From Sebastes aleutianus (Eukaryota; Chordata; Actinopteri; Perciformes; Sebastidae): DNA of 64,000 nucleotides. Of this stretch, positions 36,539-48,400 are shown piece by piece. A model generated the notes under the pieces. It saw only the letters and a program-made list of their open reading frames with translations, was not told where the DNA came from and did not search any database. Location of the stretch: NCBI GenBank assembly GCA_916700875.1, contig CAKAKS010000039.1:18263139-18327138 (forward strand). Reading direction: 5' to 3'. Numbering within the stretch: position 1 is the first letter of the stretch; each line of letters starts with the position of its first letter. The position numbers and the translations under genes are program-made.

Positions 36539-39500
36539 TCACTGGGTCTGACATTGCACTCCACTTCTGGGACCCTCCTCGTCTTCCTCATAAGCTTCCC
36601 TACTGGCGCTTCTCTGTTGTGACTGCCCGTCCACCTCACAGAGCAGCACCTCCTCCATGTCATCAGTAATCATCACGTCCTCCCTGGGAGGAAGCAGCCT
36701 TTCCAGCTGGAACATGAGATGCTCTGGAAGCCAGTCTTTCTCTGGAAATTCCACCTGCGGGATGAATTACAATTAGCTGAAATGAAAGTTTTTTTCTACA
36801 ACATAAGAATCTGATTTGAATCCTATCACACTGGTGAAATGTTTATGTTCAGTGTAGCTTACCTGGAAATGAATGATAAGCTGTCCCTTTTCATAAGGAT
36901 CCCTGTAAATTGGCATGCCCTCATTCTGAACACATTTGATGTCACCATGCTTGATTACTTCACCTGTTGATTTAAAAAAAAAAGACAAATGAAATTTGAA
37001 TTTCAAACAATGTCTACCGGACAAGGCAGCACTGGAGACCAGCTGATCACAGTCAATTACCTGGAAGTGAGCTGATGATGAGATTTCTGTCGTCTAATGT
37101 TTGAATGGTCTTCTTGAAACCACACAGAGCCTCAGCAAGTTTGATGCTCATCTTCATTCTCAAATCATCCTCTTTTCTCTTGAACACGGTGTGCTCCTTC
37201 TGATCCAGGACAATGATTACATCCCCAGGCTCCAGTCCAGGTTCCTGGTCACCTTCTCCATTGAATGTAATTTTCTGACCGTCTCTCATACCTGCACAAC
37301 ACAAAAAAAACAAAGTTAGTCCTGTAAATGTGTTTTGCGATGCAAACTAAAGATAAATGTTTTTTTTTTTTTTAAATATGAGTATCTCAGATGGGGGAAA
37401 TAACATACCTTGGTCAATGTTTACTTCAAGAACCTTCTTCTTGCGTTCTACTTTGCGCCCGTTGCATTCCTTGCAGCGGTCCTTAGAGCTAAATTTCTCG
37501 CCCTGTCCCTGGCAGTCTGCACACATGCTTTGGATCTGCTGAATCATGCCTGGCCCAATCTGTTGCACCTTGATTTGTACTCCTCTTCCTTTGCAACTTG
37601 AGCACTTCTCCAAGGCACCTTGCTTACCACCATAACCTGCATCAAACAGAATAATGTAATTTACTTAACTTAAATCAATTTTCATTGAATGTGGGATAAA
37701 AAAACAACAAAAAAAAACACTACGTACCTTCACATTTTTCACAAATGATATTCTTTTGAAGTCCAAGCTTTCTGGTGCTGCCTTTGTACATCTCCTCTAG
37801 TGTAACACTAAGCTGATGGATGACATTCTTCCCTACAGGAAGTTAAACAGTTATGTAAAGTGGTATTTGAATATATTAAAAAGCCTGCTGCTAAATAATT
37901 TATATAAATCTTACCTCTTCTCTCTCTCTGCATCCGTCCTCCACCTCCAAAGAACATGTTGAACATGTCCATTGGGGAAGTTCCTCCACTCATGCCTCCC
38001 TCTTTGATTGCTTGTTCTCCTCCATTGTCATACAAGTCTCTCTTCTCTGGATTAGACAGCACCTCATATGCTTGAGATATAAGCTTGAACTGTGGCAATA
38101 TAAACAAAAGAAAAATTAACTTTTTGAAAACAAGACTATATTGAAAGCTTTCATAAACAATGAACCGCTCCACTATTGTTTTTAGTAGGGATGCACCAAT
38201 CAGTCGCGATACCGAGTACCGGTCTGATACACATCAATCAATCATCGACATACGATCAGGCTCGGCTTCAACATCACTTTCCTAACTTTGTAAAACAAAA
38301 TGTAACAAATAGATACAAAGATAATATCAATTTAGTGAATTGTTAAAATAATAAATCGTACACCAACAACTTGGCAAAAAAATCTTCAAAACCTGAATTA
38401 CAATTCAGGTGTAAACCGTTTCAATGCAGCAACAAGTTGGTCAAAACTTAAACAGTAATTAAAATTTCCAGGATACATATAATGAATATAGTATATAGAC
38501 TTAAAATGTAATTGAATAGATCGGCCCAATTGTCACCGACATCCGATCCAGCCATTCGAGTCAGTATCGGCCCGATACCCGATCAGGTAATGGTATTAGG
38601 GATGTCACGAGAACCGATACTTCGGTACCAAGTCGATGCCAAAATTAAAAAAAAGTGACGGTACTCTTTTTCTACAGTACCGAAGGTACCGTATGATGCC
38701 TGTAATGGTCATTGGTAGTGATGAGGCAGGGAGGAACATTTTCCCACCGGTTAATAAACTTGTGACAACACCGGTGTCACCGATTACACCGGACATTTTA
38801 CAAGAAAGATTATGGTCAATATGTGCAGAGCGCTGACTCTGATCTTTACTGTCGGGTGGCGGTGTGTCTGGCCTCTCTGGTAGCGCTTTTGCTGCGGAGC
38901 TCCGCTGCGGGGGTCTACCTGACGCCGCTGCTCCGTGCACACCGGCTGTGACGGCTCCATCCACCTCGCGGTGATTACCTCATTAACATTATGGTTCCCT
39001 TATAGCATTGGGATTAAACGTGAAATATTGCCAAAGAGGGGCGTTTGCTTTTCGCTGCGACAATAAATCCTCTGCCTCCTGCTCCTACTACTCTGAGCTG
39101 ACGGACGAGATGCATTCATGGTCAGTATGTAGTGTCCGTCGTCTTACTAACGATTGATAGCATGCCGCTGATACGCCAAAATGTACAAAATGGGTCAACT
39201 CTTTTTATTTATTACTTAAAGGCTACATGCCTCTGTTTTTTGTAATGTTCAAATGTTTTTAATAAAAGATTGTTGTTGTTTTTTTTACCGTGGTATCAAA
39301 ATTGGTATCGAGAATCGTGGCAATTCACTGGTATTGGTATCGACTACTAGATTTCTGGTACCGTGACATCCCTAATCGGTATCGGTGCATCCCTACTTTT
39401 TCGTAAGTGGTAATGACTGATATTAGTTTCATATTTCCTGATCCAGAGATTATGAATACTGGGGTACATTATCACCATATTTAATGATAATAACACTGAA

Positions 39501-39987
39501 TGTGCCGATGGCTGGCATCTGTAATGTGTCAGACCAAAGTTCTTCTCTAATCCATCAGCCTAATGAGCCCTGGAGTGTTAAGATACAGTCTATAAGGACA
39601 GTGAATTTCATTTTAATTTCACAACCTCTTGACATTGTAGCCTTTTTAATGCATTTCAGCTCAGTGTGAGGAGGGCTGATGTGTCTGTGCTGTGCGTAAT
39701 AAACGGAGCAGTTGCCAGATCATTCTAGAGAGCTCCAGGGTCAATTCAACAACCAGGCGTGCAGTTTATAATTAGAAAGAGGCATTCCTCTGCCGGCCCA
39801 TACAGGGCTGCAGGGACAACCCTACTGGCTGTATGTATAACTAACACTAACTTACCTTCTCTCCTTCATCGGGGTTCTTGTCGGGGTGAAATTTCAATGC
39901 CAGTTTTCTGTAGGCTTTCTTCAGTTCCTCCTGTGAAGCTGCTGGGTTGACACCCAGCAGATCGTAGTAGCCGGTTTCATGAACCAT
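36539..39987 (-). CDS. dnaja4: DnaJ (Hsp40) subfamily A member 4, 7 coding exons
   Basis: Coding exons on the minus strand: 39856-39987, 37915-38089, 37728-37832, 37409-37636, 37061-37291, 36863-36963, 36539-36754. The joined frame is 395 aa, in line with type-A DnaJ proteins. Order: J domain with the HPD triad (34-36), Gly-rich linker with MFFGGGGRM, four zinc-finger CxxCxGxG-type repeats (CEKCEGYG, CSSCKGRG, CADCQGQG, CKECNGRK), two substrate-binding beta domains, C-terminal CQTQ box for prenylation. Family knowledge: it stimulates Hsp70 ATPase and delivers clients. The tail AYEEDEEGPRSGVQCQTQ and the acsbg1/idh3a/cib2 neighbourhood favour dnaja4 over dnaja1. The ATG sits in a strong context (caccatgg). 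Intron 1 carries nested hAT elements. Confidence 0.93.
38186..39395 (+). mobile_element. Family A hAT-like element interrupted by a family B element
   Basis: The outer left end tagggatgcaccaatcag and right end cggtgcatcccta belong to family A, and its body matches the complete copy at 7506-8022. The right end is split by the family B element at 38597-39374. Flanking 8-mers gtttttag and ctttttcg match at six of eight bases. It lies in dnaja4 intron 1. Confidence 0.82.
38597..39374 (-). mobile_element. Family B hAT-like element nested in family A
   Basis: The ends are tagggatgtcacgagaacc and ggtaccgtgacatcccta. Flanking 8-mers aatggtat (38589-38596) and atcggtat (39375-39382) match at six of eight bases. 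The sequence is the reverse complement of the copy at 33692-34487 with scattered substitutions and small indels. Confidence 0.85.
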
Positions 39988-40602
39988 GGTGACAAACCTG
40001 AAGCAACAATAAAGCAGGAGAGATCCAGTTTGTTCCTTTTTTCCCTGATGATGATGGGCCTTGAGGCTAAATGTGGAAGATTGTGTATGAATGTGACATT
40101 TATATATGTAAATTTGAATGTTATTAATGTAACACAAATATGATGTTGTATATATAGTATGTATGTGATAAATGAATGTCCAAGACTAGCTGGTGCCATT
40201 GGTATCAGATAATGGGGATCCTTTTTAAATAAATAAATAAATAAATAAATGCAATGCTAACAGTTAGCTACTTGGGAAAAAAACTGAATTTAACATTGTT
40301 ATCACCCACTAAAGTTCACATTAGCCTGAACGCCTGGCTCGGACACAGTTGCGTAACGTTACGCATAATGCAGAGGAAACACGTGTGGTTAAATGTCAAC
40401 CCTTTACATTACTAGCTTATGTTAAATGAACCCGTTAGCATGTAGTAGCCGTGTAGCTACATAGGATTGTAAATGACGGCGTGGTGTACTTACTTACTAG
40501 TCAGGTGATATTACTGTCTTAGCTTTAGCTCGCTGGTTTTCCACTGAGGATGGTGGAGGAAGATGGCTGGTTTCTCTTATAGCAGCTCGGCTCCACGGAG
40601 CA

Positions 40603-40615
40603 GAAGTTTCTGGAG
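40603..40615. promoter_or_regulatory. dnaja4: Heat-shock-element-like site upstream of dnaja4
   Basis: GAAgtTTCtgGAG gives three alternating units (GAA, TTC, GAG) of the HSF1 motif, about 620 nt upstream of the dnaja4 ATG and probably near its non-coding first exon. Fits a heat-inducible co-chaperone; the third unit is imperfect. Confidence 0.4.
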
Positions 40616-40689
40616 AGCTGAGAGAGAAGAAGAGTGGCCGGATGTGTCGTTAGACTGCGGAGTCTAGAGGAGAGCTGGGAGGGGGTGGA

Positions 40690-42422
40690 GGAGGAGGGTG
40701 TGTACTAAAGTACTAAAGTACTAGCAGTAAACTGTAGCCTACTTAAAGTACCACAAGTAAAAGTACTCATTATTAGTATTTTCGTGCCCTCCCTACTGTG
40801 ATGCATACAGTAGGCCACAGCCAATAGGTTGATCCATTCTTGTCTAATACAGCACACAAACATATATATTATATATATTATATTAAATTATATATTTTTT
40901 ATTATATATTTATTTATTTGCACATAAATAATGCTGCACAAATCAGTCAATGATTTGAAAAACAACAACACACACACACACACATATATATATACATAAA
41001 AAAATATAAATATATATAAAAAGGAGATTTGTCAAATATTAAATACTCTTATTAACATGGGGGTGGGCAAATGTGCTTACTTTATGCAAATGTACTGTAA
41101 TTATAGCCTATATTTATCATTGGAAATCAATTAACAACACAAAACAATGATAAATATTGTCCAGAAACCCTCACAGGTACTGCATTTAGCATGAAACAAT
41201 ATGCTCAAATCACAACAAGGCAAACTGAAGCCCAACTGGCAACAACAGCTGTCAGTGTGCTGACTTGACTATGACTTGCCCCAAACTGCATGTACTGACT
41301 CGTGGGTCAGAGGTCAAGGGACCCCTTTTCAAAACAGTTTTTCCTTACCAAAATTTTATGCACATTTGGAGCGTTATTTAGCCTCCTTCCTGACAAGATA
41401 TATCAATCAATAAATCAATAATCCAGTTAGCCTATAATATATCTATATAAACATCCATCCATCCATCCATCCATCCATCCATTATCTGTAACCGCTTATA
41501 TATATATATATATATACTGTATATGTGTTGCAGCTGGTAAAGATGGGGCTAATTTGAACTATTTTATATTGCTGGTATCTTAATCTATACGTCCGAATAT
41601 ATTTGTAGACTATAGGCTATATGTTATATATATGTATATGTATTAATAATGTACCTGTAAATCAAGTACCACACAATTGTACTTAGGCTAAATACAGTAA
41701 ATGCACTTAGTTTATATTCCATCATAAGGTCAAATGCTCGTAAAACATTTTACATAAAACAGTTCGATACTTAACAGAAATAAAAGTGCTACTTCCAGAA
41801 TATGTCTACAGAGTTTGAGAAGCTCATGAAAAGTCTGTCATCGTAAATTTGAATGAACTAAGTAGTATACAAATGCTTTATATCAAAGATGATCTTTCTG
41901 TCAGGTAGGAACTAGCCTATATATCAGAAGGGCTTAAAGTAAGGCAGCTCATATAAACCCAATTGATCAACCTTTGGAATACTCAAATATTGAGCTATTA
42001 TAATTTTCATCAGATGTATAGCTTACTGTAACTCATAGGCTACTTGGCCAAAGTTGAAAGTAGGCTAATGTTATGATTTGGGTTTTACTTTTACGTGTGT
42101 GATTTTAAATTATAACCACACTGTTTTACATATGAAAAGACTATCTCATTTAAATTCTGGACATGGTCTTGGCGGGCGGGCCAATGCAGTGCACACGTGG
42201 ACTTTCTGATTTGTTTCGCAACCATTAACAACTTCATGAGGCTGTTGAACCGCATGTCTTTTTACTTTACCAGTTCTTCAAAAATACTACTGCTGTTGCT
42301 GCTACTTGTCCAACAAGAAAAGATTTTCTGTTTCACACCAGTCAGATTTTGAAAAGCACATCAAGAGGCTCGATTCTTACATAAGCTGTAGCCACACTAC
42401 CGAGAGATCTACAACTAACAGA
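40690..42422. other. Repeat-rich spacer between dnaja4 and acsbg1
   Basis: No gene is seen. 40700-40780 and 41640-41790 contain aagtactaaagtacta and caagtaccacacaattgtac blocks like decayed Tol2-type hAT ends. 40970-41010 is a CA/TA microsatellite, 41453-41484 an ATCC tetranucleotide repeat, and 41497-41512 a TA run. The acsbg1 promoter should lie near its right end. Confidence 0.6.
41021..41397 (+). repeat. Internal fragment of family C
   Basis: It matches the body of the complete element at 5366-5963 (aaggagatttgtcaaatatt ... cagaaaccctcacagg ... gcgttatttagcctcctt) but lacks both termini. Confidence 0.8.
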
Positions 42423-45400
42423 ATGTCATCTCCTGATGAGGAGAAGGGAGACGATCAACTTGAGAGGTAAGCAACCTTAAATTAACTTTTTTGGTTCTTT
42501 TATCTAGAGGATGAGGAGATGCTATAGTCTCTTAACGTGGGATATGTTATAATACTTTTCAGTTAAGGCTGAATGAACCGGATTCACCAGTTTGCATGCA
42601 AATTCACCACAATGCAAAAAAGTGTGATGACAGTTTGATCAGATTTTTCCACTGAAATCTACTTTTGTTTGTCTGTATTCTCGACACTTTTGCCCAAGTT
42701 GTTGAATGAATGTTCATGTCCACTACTTTGTATTAAAATGCCCTTAGCCACAACTCTATGAATAAGTCAATGAAGTCTCATTTAGAGACTTATTTTGTGA
42801 TGGTTTGCAACCTTTACATCCAAATTCTTTGGTTAAATCAGACACAATGTATATCAAAATAATAGTTTTATTGAGTGAGAGTGAACAGTCTTTCAGCTTT
42901 CATTGAACATATTCTGTCCAACAAAGCAAGGGGGCTTTAGCTCTGCCAGAAAAGCCTGACATTGTGTTCGGCGCAGCTGAAAATTAGACTCATGTGATGA
43001 AATGCACTCAGTGTGAGGTGGAGTGAGCTGTTTGTTTCCTGTTTGTTTTTCAGTGCTCAGGAGTATATGGCACATGTGCAGACAGAAAGTGAAGAACACG
43101 CCTCTTTAGGTGAGTTATGAGCACATGGGCCTGCTGAATGACAGGACAACAGATATGGCTTTTATTCTTCTGTGGGAAGGACTAGATTTGCTTTTCAGAT
43201 TTGCCTTCTCTCTCGTCTCAGGAAAGCAAAACATAGAAGAGCAGTTTGCTGACACAGCTCTTCTTGCCGAAGCTCGTTCTCTTTGGACCACTGATGCTGA
43301 AGGCTCAGTGAGACTGAGAATAGACGAAGGATGTCCAGAGGAACCCGTCACCGTTCACCAAATGTTCAAAGCCTCAGTTGAAAAATATGGAAACGTGTAC
43401 GCACTCGCCAGCAAGAAGGACAACAAATGGGAAAAGATAACTTTCTTAGAGTATTATCAGTTCTGCCGGAGAGCAGCCAAGAGCTTCATAAAGGTATGTC
43501 ATACAAAAAGAGAACATATTGTTTGTAATGCATACTCAATGACAACTACTGAGTACTATCAATTGTTTGTGAATGTGTGCAGCTTGGTTTAGAGCGATTC
43601 CATGGAGTGGCGATACTAGGATTCAATTCAGCAGAATGGTTCTTCTCTGCAGTCGGTGCCATCATGGCAGGGTGAGAAAGACACCTGAATCAACCTATAC
43701 AGACGTAGGCAAAGTTGTTGGTAACGTTCCGTTAAAGAGAGAAAAACCCACAATGGTCACTGAAATAACTTGAAACTGACAAAAGTAATAATAAATAAAA
43801 ATTTACTGAAAATGAACTAATGAAAATCAGATATTGTTTTTGAATTGTGGTTCAACAGAATCATTTTAAAAAACAAACTAATGAAACTGGCCAGGACAAA
43901 AATGATGGTACCCCTAGAAAAGATGTAAAATAATGTGACCATAGGGACATATTAAACTAAGGTGTGTCCTGTAATTAGCATCACAGGTATCTTCAAACTT
44001 GTAATCAGTCAGTCTGCCTATTTAAAGGGTGAAAAGTAGTCACTGTGCTGTTTGGCATCATGGTGTGTACCACACTGAACATGGACCACAGAAAGCTAAG
44101 GAGAGAGTTGTCTCAGGAGATCAGAAAGAACATTATAGACCTTCATGTTAAAGGTAAAGGCTATAAGACCATCTCCAAGCAGCTTGATGTTCCTGTGACT
44201 ACAGCTGCTCATATTATTCAGAAGTTTAAGGTCCATGGGACTGTAGCCTACCTCCCTGGACGTGGCCGCAAGAGGAAAATTGATGACATATTGAAGAGAC
44301 GGATAATACGAATGGTAACCAAAGAGCCCAGAACAACTTCCAAAGAGATTAGAGGTGAACTCCAAGGTCAAGGTACATCAGTGTCAGATCGCACCATCCG
44401 TCACTGTTTGAGCCAAAGTGGACTTAATGGAAGACAACCGAGGAGGACACCAAATCATAAAAAAGCGAGACTGGAATTTTCCAAAATGCATATTGACAAG
44501 CCACAAAGCTTCTGGGAGAATGTCCTTTGGACAGATGAGACAAAACTGGAGCTTTTTGGCAAGTCACATCAGCTCTATGTTCACAGACGCAAAAATGAAG
44601 CATCCAAAGAAAAGAACACTGTACCTAATGTGAAACATGGAGGAGGCTCGGTTATGTTATGGGGCTGCTTTGTTGCATCTGGCACAGGGTATCTTGAATC
44701 TGTGCAGGGTGCAATGAAATCTCAAGACTATCAAGGCATTCTGGAGCGAAATGTGCTGCCCAGTGTCAGAAAGCTTGGTCTCAGTCGCAGGTCATGGGTC
44801 CTCAAACAGGATAATGACCCAAAACACATCTAAAAACACCCAAGAATGGCTAAGAACAAAACATTGGACTATTCTGAAGTGGCCTTCTATGAGCCCGGAT
44901 CTAAATCCTATTGAACATCTGTGGAAGGAGCTGAAACATGCAGTCTGGAGAAGGCACCCTTCAAACCTGAGACAGCTGGAGCAGTTTGCTCACGAGGAGT
45001 GGGCCAACATACCTGTCGACAGGTGCAGAAGTCTCATTGAGAGTTACAGAAATCACTTGATTGCAGTGATTGCCTCAAAAGGTTGTGCAACAAAATATTA
45101 AGTTAATGTTACCATCATTTTTGTCTAGGCCAGTTTCATTAGTTTGTTTTTTTAAATGATTCTGCTGAACCATAATTCAAAAACAATATCTGATTTTCAT
45201 TAGTTAATTTTCAGTGAATTTTTATTTATTATTACTTTTGTCAGTTTCAAGTTATTTCAGTGACCATTGTGGGTTTTTCTCTCTTTAACGGAACGTTACC
45301 AACAACTTTGCCTACGTCTGTATCTGTACCCGAATATACTGTGTAGTTGTTATTGTGCCGTTATCATTCTTGCAATGACACATTCACTAATTTATTCCTT

Positions 45401-48400
45401 TCTCCTGTGTCTATAATGACCTATATTCTCCCTACAGGGGGATAATGACAGGAATTTATGCCACAAACTCACCAGAAGCTTGCCAGTATGTGGCTAGTGA
45501 TTCCAAAGCCAACATTATTGTGGTGGAAAACCAAAAGCAGTTGGATAAAATCCTGCAGGTACTGTCACTTCAATATATAAAAGGTATTTCGCCACATGCA
45601 AAACATACTCAATTTCTCCCTCTTGACACCTCAGATACGTGACAGACTGCCCCATTTAAAAGCCATAGTGCAGTACAGTGGACGCCCCCTGCAGAAGATC
45701 TCTAATCTTTACTCTGTAAGTCCTCCGGACATCACATGAAATGATCTATAAAGTGACCGCTGAGCTCATGATGCTGTATGTTGCTGTTTTGGGGGCAGTG
45801 GGAGGAGTTCATGGAGCTGGGTCTGGATGTTTCTGAGAGAGAGCTGGATGACATCATCGGCAGCCAGAGAGCCAACCAATGCTGCGTCCTGATCTACACC
45901 TCCGGCACCACAGGCCAGCCAAAGGGAGTCATGCTCAGTCATGACAATGTGAGCTCTCATGTGACTATTGTTAATCTGTACTCAGTCAGATGTTATTATT
46001 ACCATTATGTGTTATGACTTTTTCTTACATTATTACATGGAAGGCAAAAAATTCAAAAAGTAAACAAGGCTTCTATCTTAATCTTATGATGAATATTCAG
46101 ATCACATGGACGGCCAATAGTGCCAGCAGGGTCGGGGACATGCAGCCAGCTGACACTAAACAGGAGTCCCTAGTGAGCTACTTGCCTCTCAGCCACATCG
46201 CCGCTCAGATCTATGATCTCTGGACAGGCATCCAGTGGGGTGAGCTGGTATACTTCGCACAGCCAGATGCCTTAAAGGTAAATAAAAATGCCTGGATCAC
46301 ACACATGCTGGTTTTTAACATATAACATTTTATATGTAAACTGCTTATTCTTACTCACTTTAAAGGCCCGATGTCAGATCTTTAAAGTTAAAATAATTTA
46401 AGAATAAGTAGTTTTTCATCAATCAAACTTTTATTCAATTTAAGGAACAGTGTGTGGCATTTTGGGGGATCTATTAGCAGAAATGGAATATAATATTCAT
46501 AACTATGTTTGTTACATCAGAATGTAATGTTTTCATTAGTGTATAATCACCTGAGAGTAATTGTCTATTGTGTTTTCGTTAGCTTAGAATGTCCGGCATG
46601 TTGCTCCTCCATGTTTCTACAGTAGCCCAGAACGGACAAACCAAACACTGGCTCTAGAGAGAGTCTTTCACGTTTTTACGTTACCTGAAGGCCACCGTAG
46701 TTCTCTGTCACGCTTGTGAAACATGCGGTAACGTGAGTCGCAGGGTGCAAAACCGTGGTACCGCCAGCCGCCGTCAGACTTCCTTAAGTAGTGTTATTAT
46801 GGTAAGTATGATGTCTGAGTGAGGCGAACGGCGTTACCACGGTTTTGCAATCTGTGGTCCACGTTGTCGCCAAATCCTACACACTATACCTTTAAAGGTA
46901 AAAGCAATAAGGTAAGGCTATATTGTGGTTGCAACTACTAGTTTTCCCCCAGACTATCCCTGTGTTTTTCTCTTAAATAACACTAACATGCAAACATAAT
47001 TTTAGCTAGGCAAGTGATGAGCGGAATAATGTATTCAATAAAAAAAATGACAATTGACTGATTGCATATACTGTGTGTGTTTTTAAGCTCTTTGCATACT
47101 TAATTTGTTGTAGGGAAGCCTGATAACAACTCTGCGAGAAGTTTGTCCCACATCCCACATGGGTGTCCCACGAGTGTGGGAGAAGATAATGGAGAAAATA
47201 AAACAGGCGATCAGTGAGTGCGGATATGTGAAAAAGAAACTTGTGACATGGGCGATGTCGGTCAGTCTGGAGGCCAATCAAAAGTGTATGCAAAAGTAAG
47301 TGCTGATGAAATCTGGGGATTTAGTGACCCACCAAACAACATTCATAAATACATTTTTCATAAAGAGATGATCTAATCTAATTGATATTTCGATTTTAAA
47401 AATGTTTTTTTTTTTAGGGATGATGAGAAACCCTTCCTCTTGACCCTGGCTGACAGCCTTGTGCTGCAGAGGCTTCGGGCTGAGCTGGGCCTGTCTTGCT
47501 GTCAGAAGTTCTTCTCCGGAGCAGCACCGATCGGTAGTGAAACGGTGCAGTTTTTCTTGGGCATGAATATCAGGCTGTATGAGGCATATGGCATGAGTGA
47601 GAGCACAGGACCTCACTTTATGTCAGGTCCCAAAGCTTACAAACTACCAAGGTAAAAAAATAGTAATGAAGGATCGTAACAATTGTATGTACAATTTGTC
47701 ATGCTTACAGCCTCTGTGCACCCATACAGGTGTTTTCAGTTATTGGTTGATAAGACCTCTGCTCAGTTTGAAGGGCAGAGGTCTAATCATCATGATAACT
47801 GAGAACACCTGTGTGGAAGCTTTTTAATTTTGTGAATATAACATAAAAAATAGTTATTTTCTCTCAAAGCTGTGGTAAGGTGGTACCTGGCTGTCTATAC
47901 AAAATGGCAAATGTAGACTCTGGGGAGACGGGCGAAATTTGCTTTTGGGGACGCAACATCTTCATGGGTTTCCTCAACATGGAAGACAAAACAAGAGAAG
48001 CTTTGGATGAAGACGGATGGCTGCATTCTGGAGACCTGGGGAAGACAGACGAAGAGGGTTTCTTGTACATCACAGGGAGGATAAAAGGTAGAGCAAATAA
48101 AAGCTATTGTAAGAAAATTGCTCGTCTTATGTCGCCCGCTCCCATTGTGTGCATTACCCACACCTGAGTGCAAGCTGTTCTAGACAGAACATAGGGCTTC
48201 ATTGTCCTGGTTGTGAGTCATTTGATGTCAGGGTGTCCTCTCTCTTTCTCTCCATTCAGAGCTGATCATCACAGCTGGAGGGGAGAACGTTCCCCCTCTT
48301 CCCATAGAGGAGGCAGTGAAGAAAGAGCTGCCTATCATCAGCAACGCCATGCTCATTGGGGACAAGAGGAAGTTCTTGTCCATGTTTCTAACACTGAAGG

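Noticed and set aside
43573..43773. Open frame continuing acsbg1 exon 4
   Set aside because: It reads in a shifted frame through the donor at 43671/43672 into intron and the Tc1 left arm. The spliced frame is the correct one.
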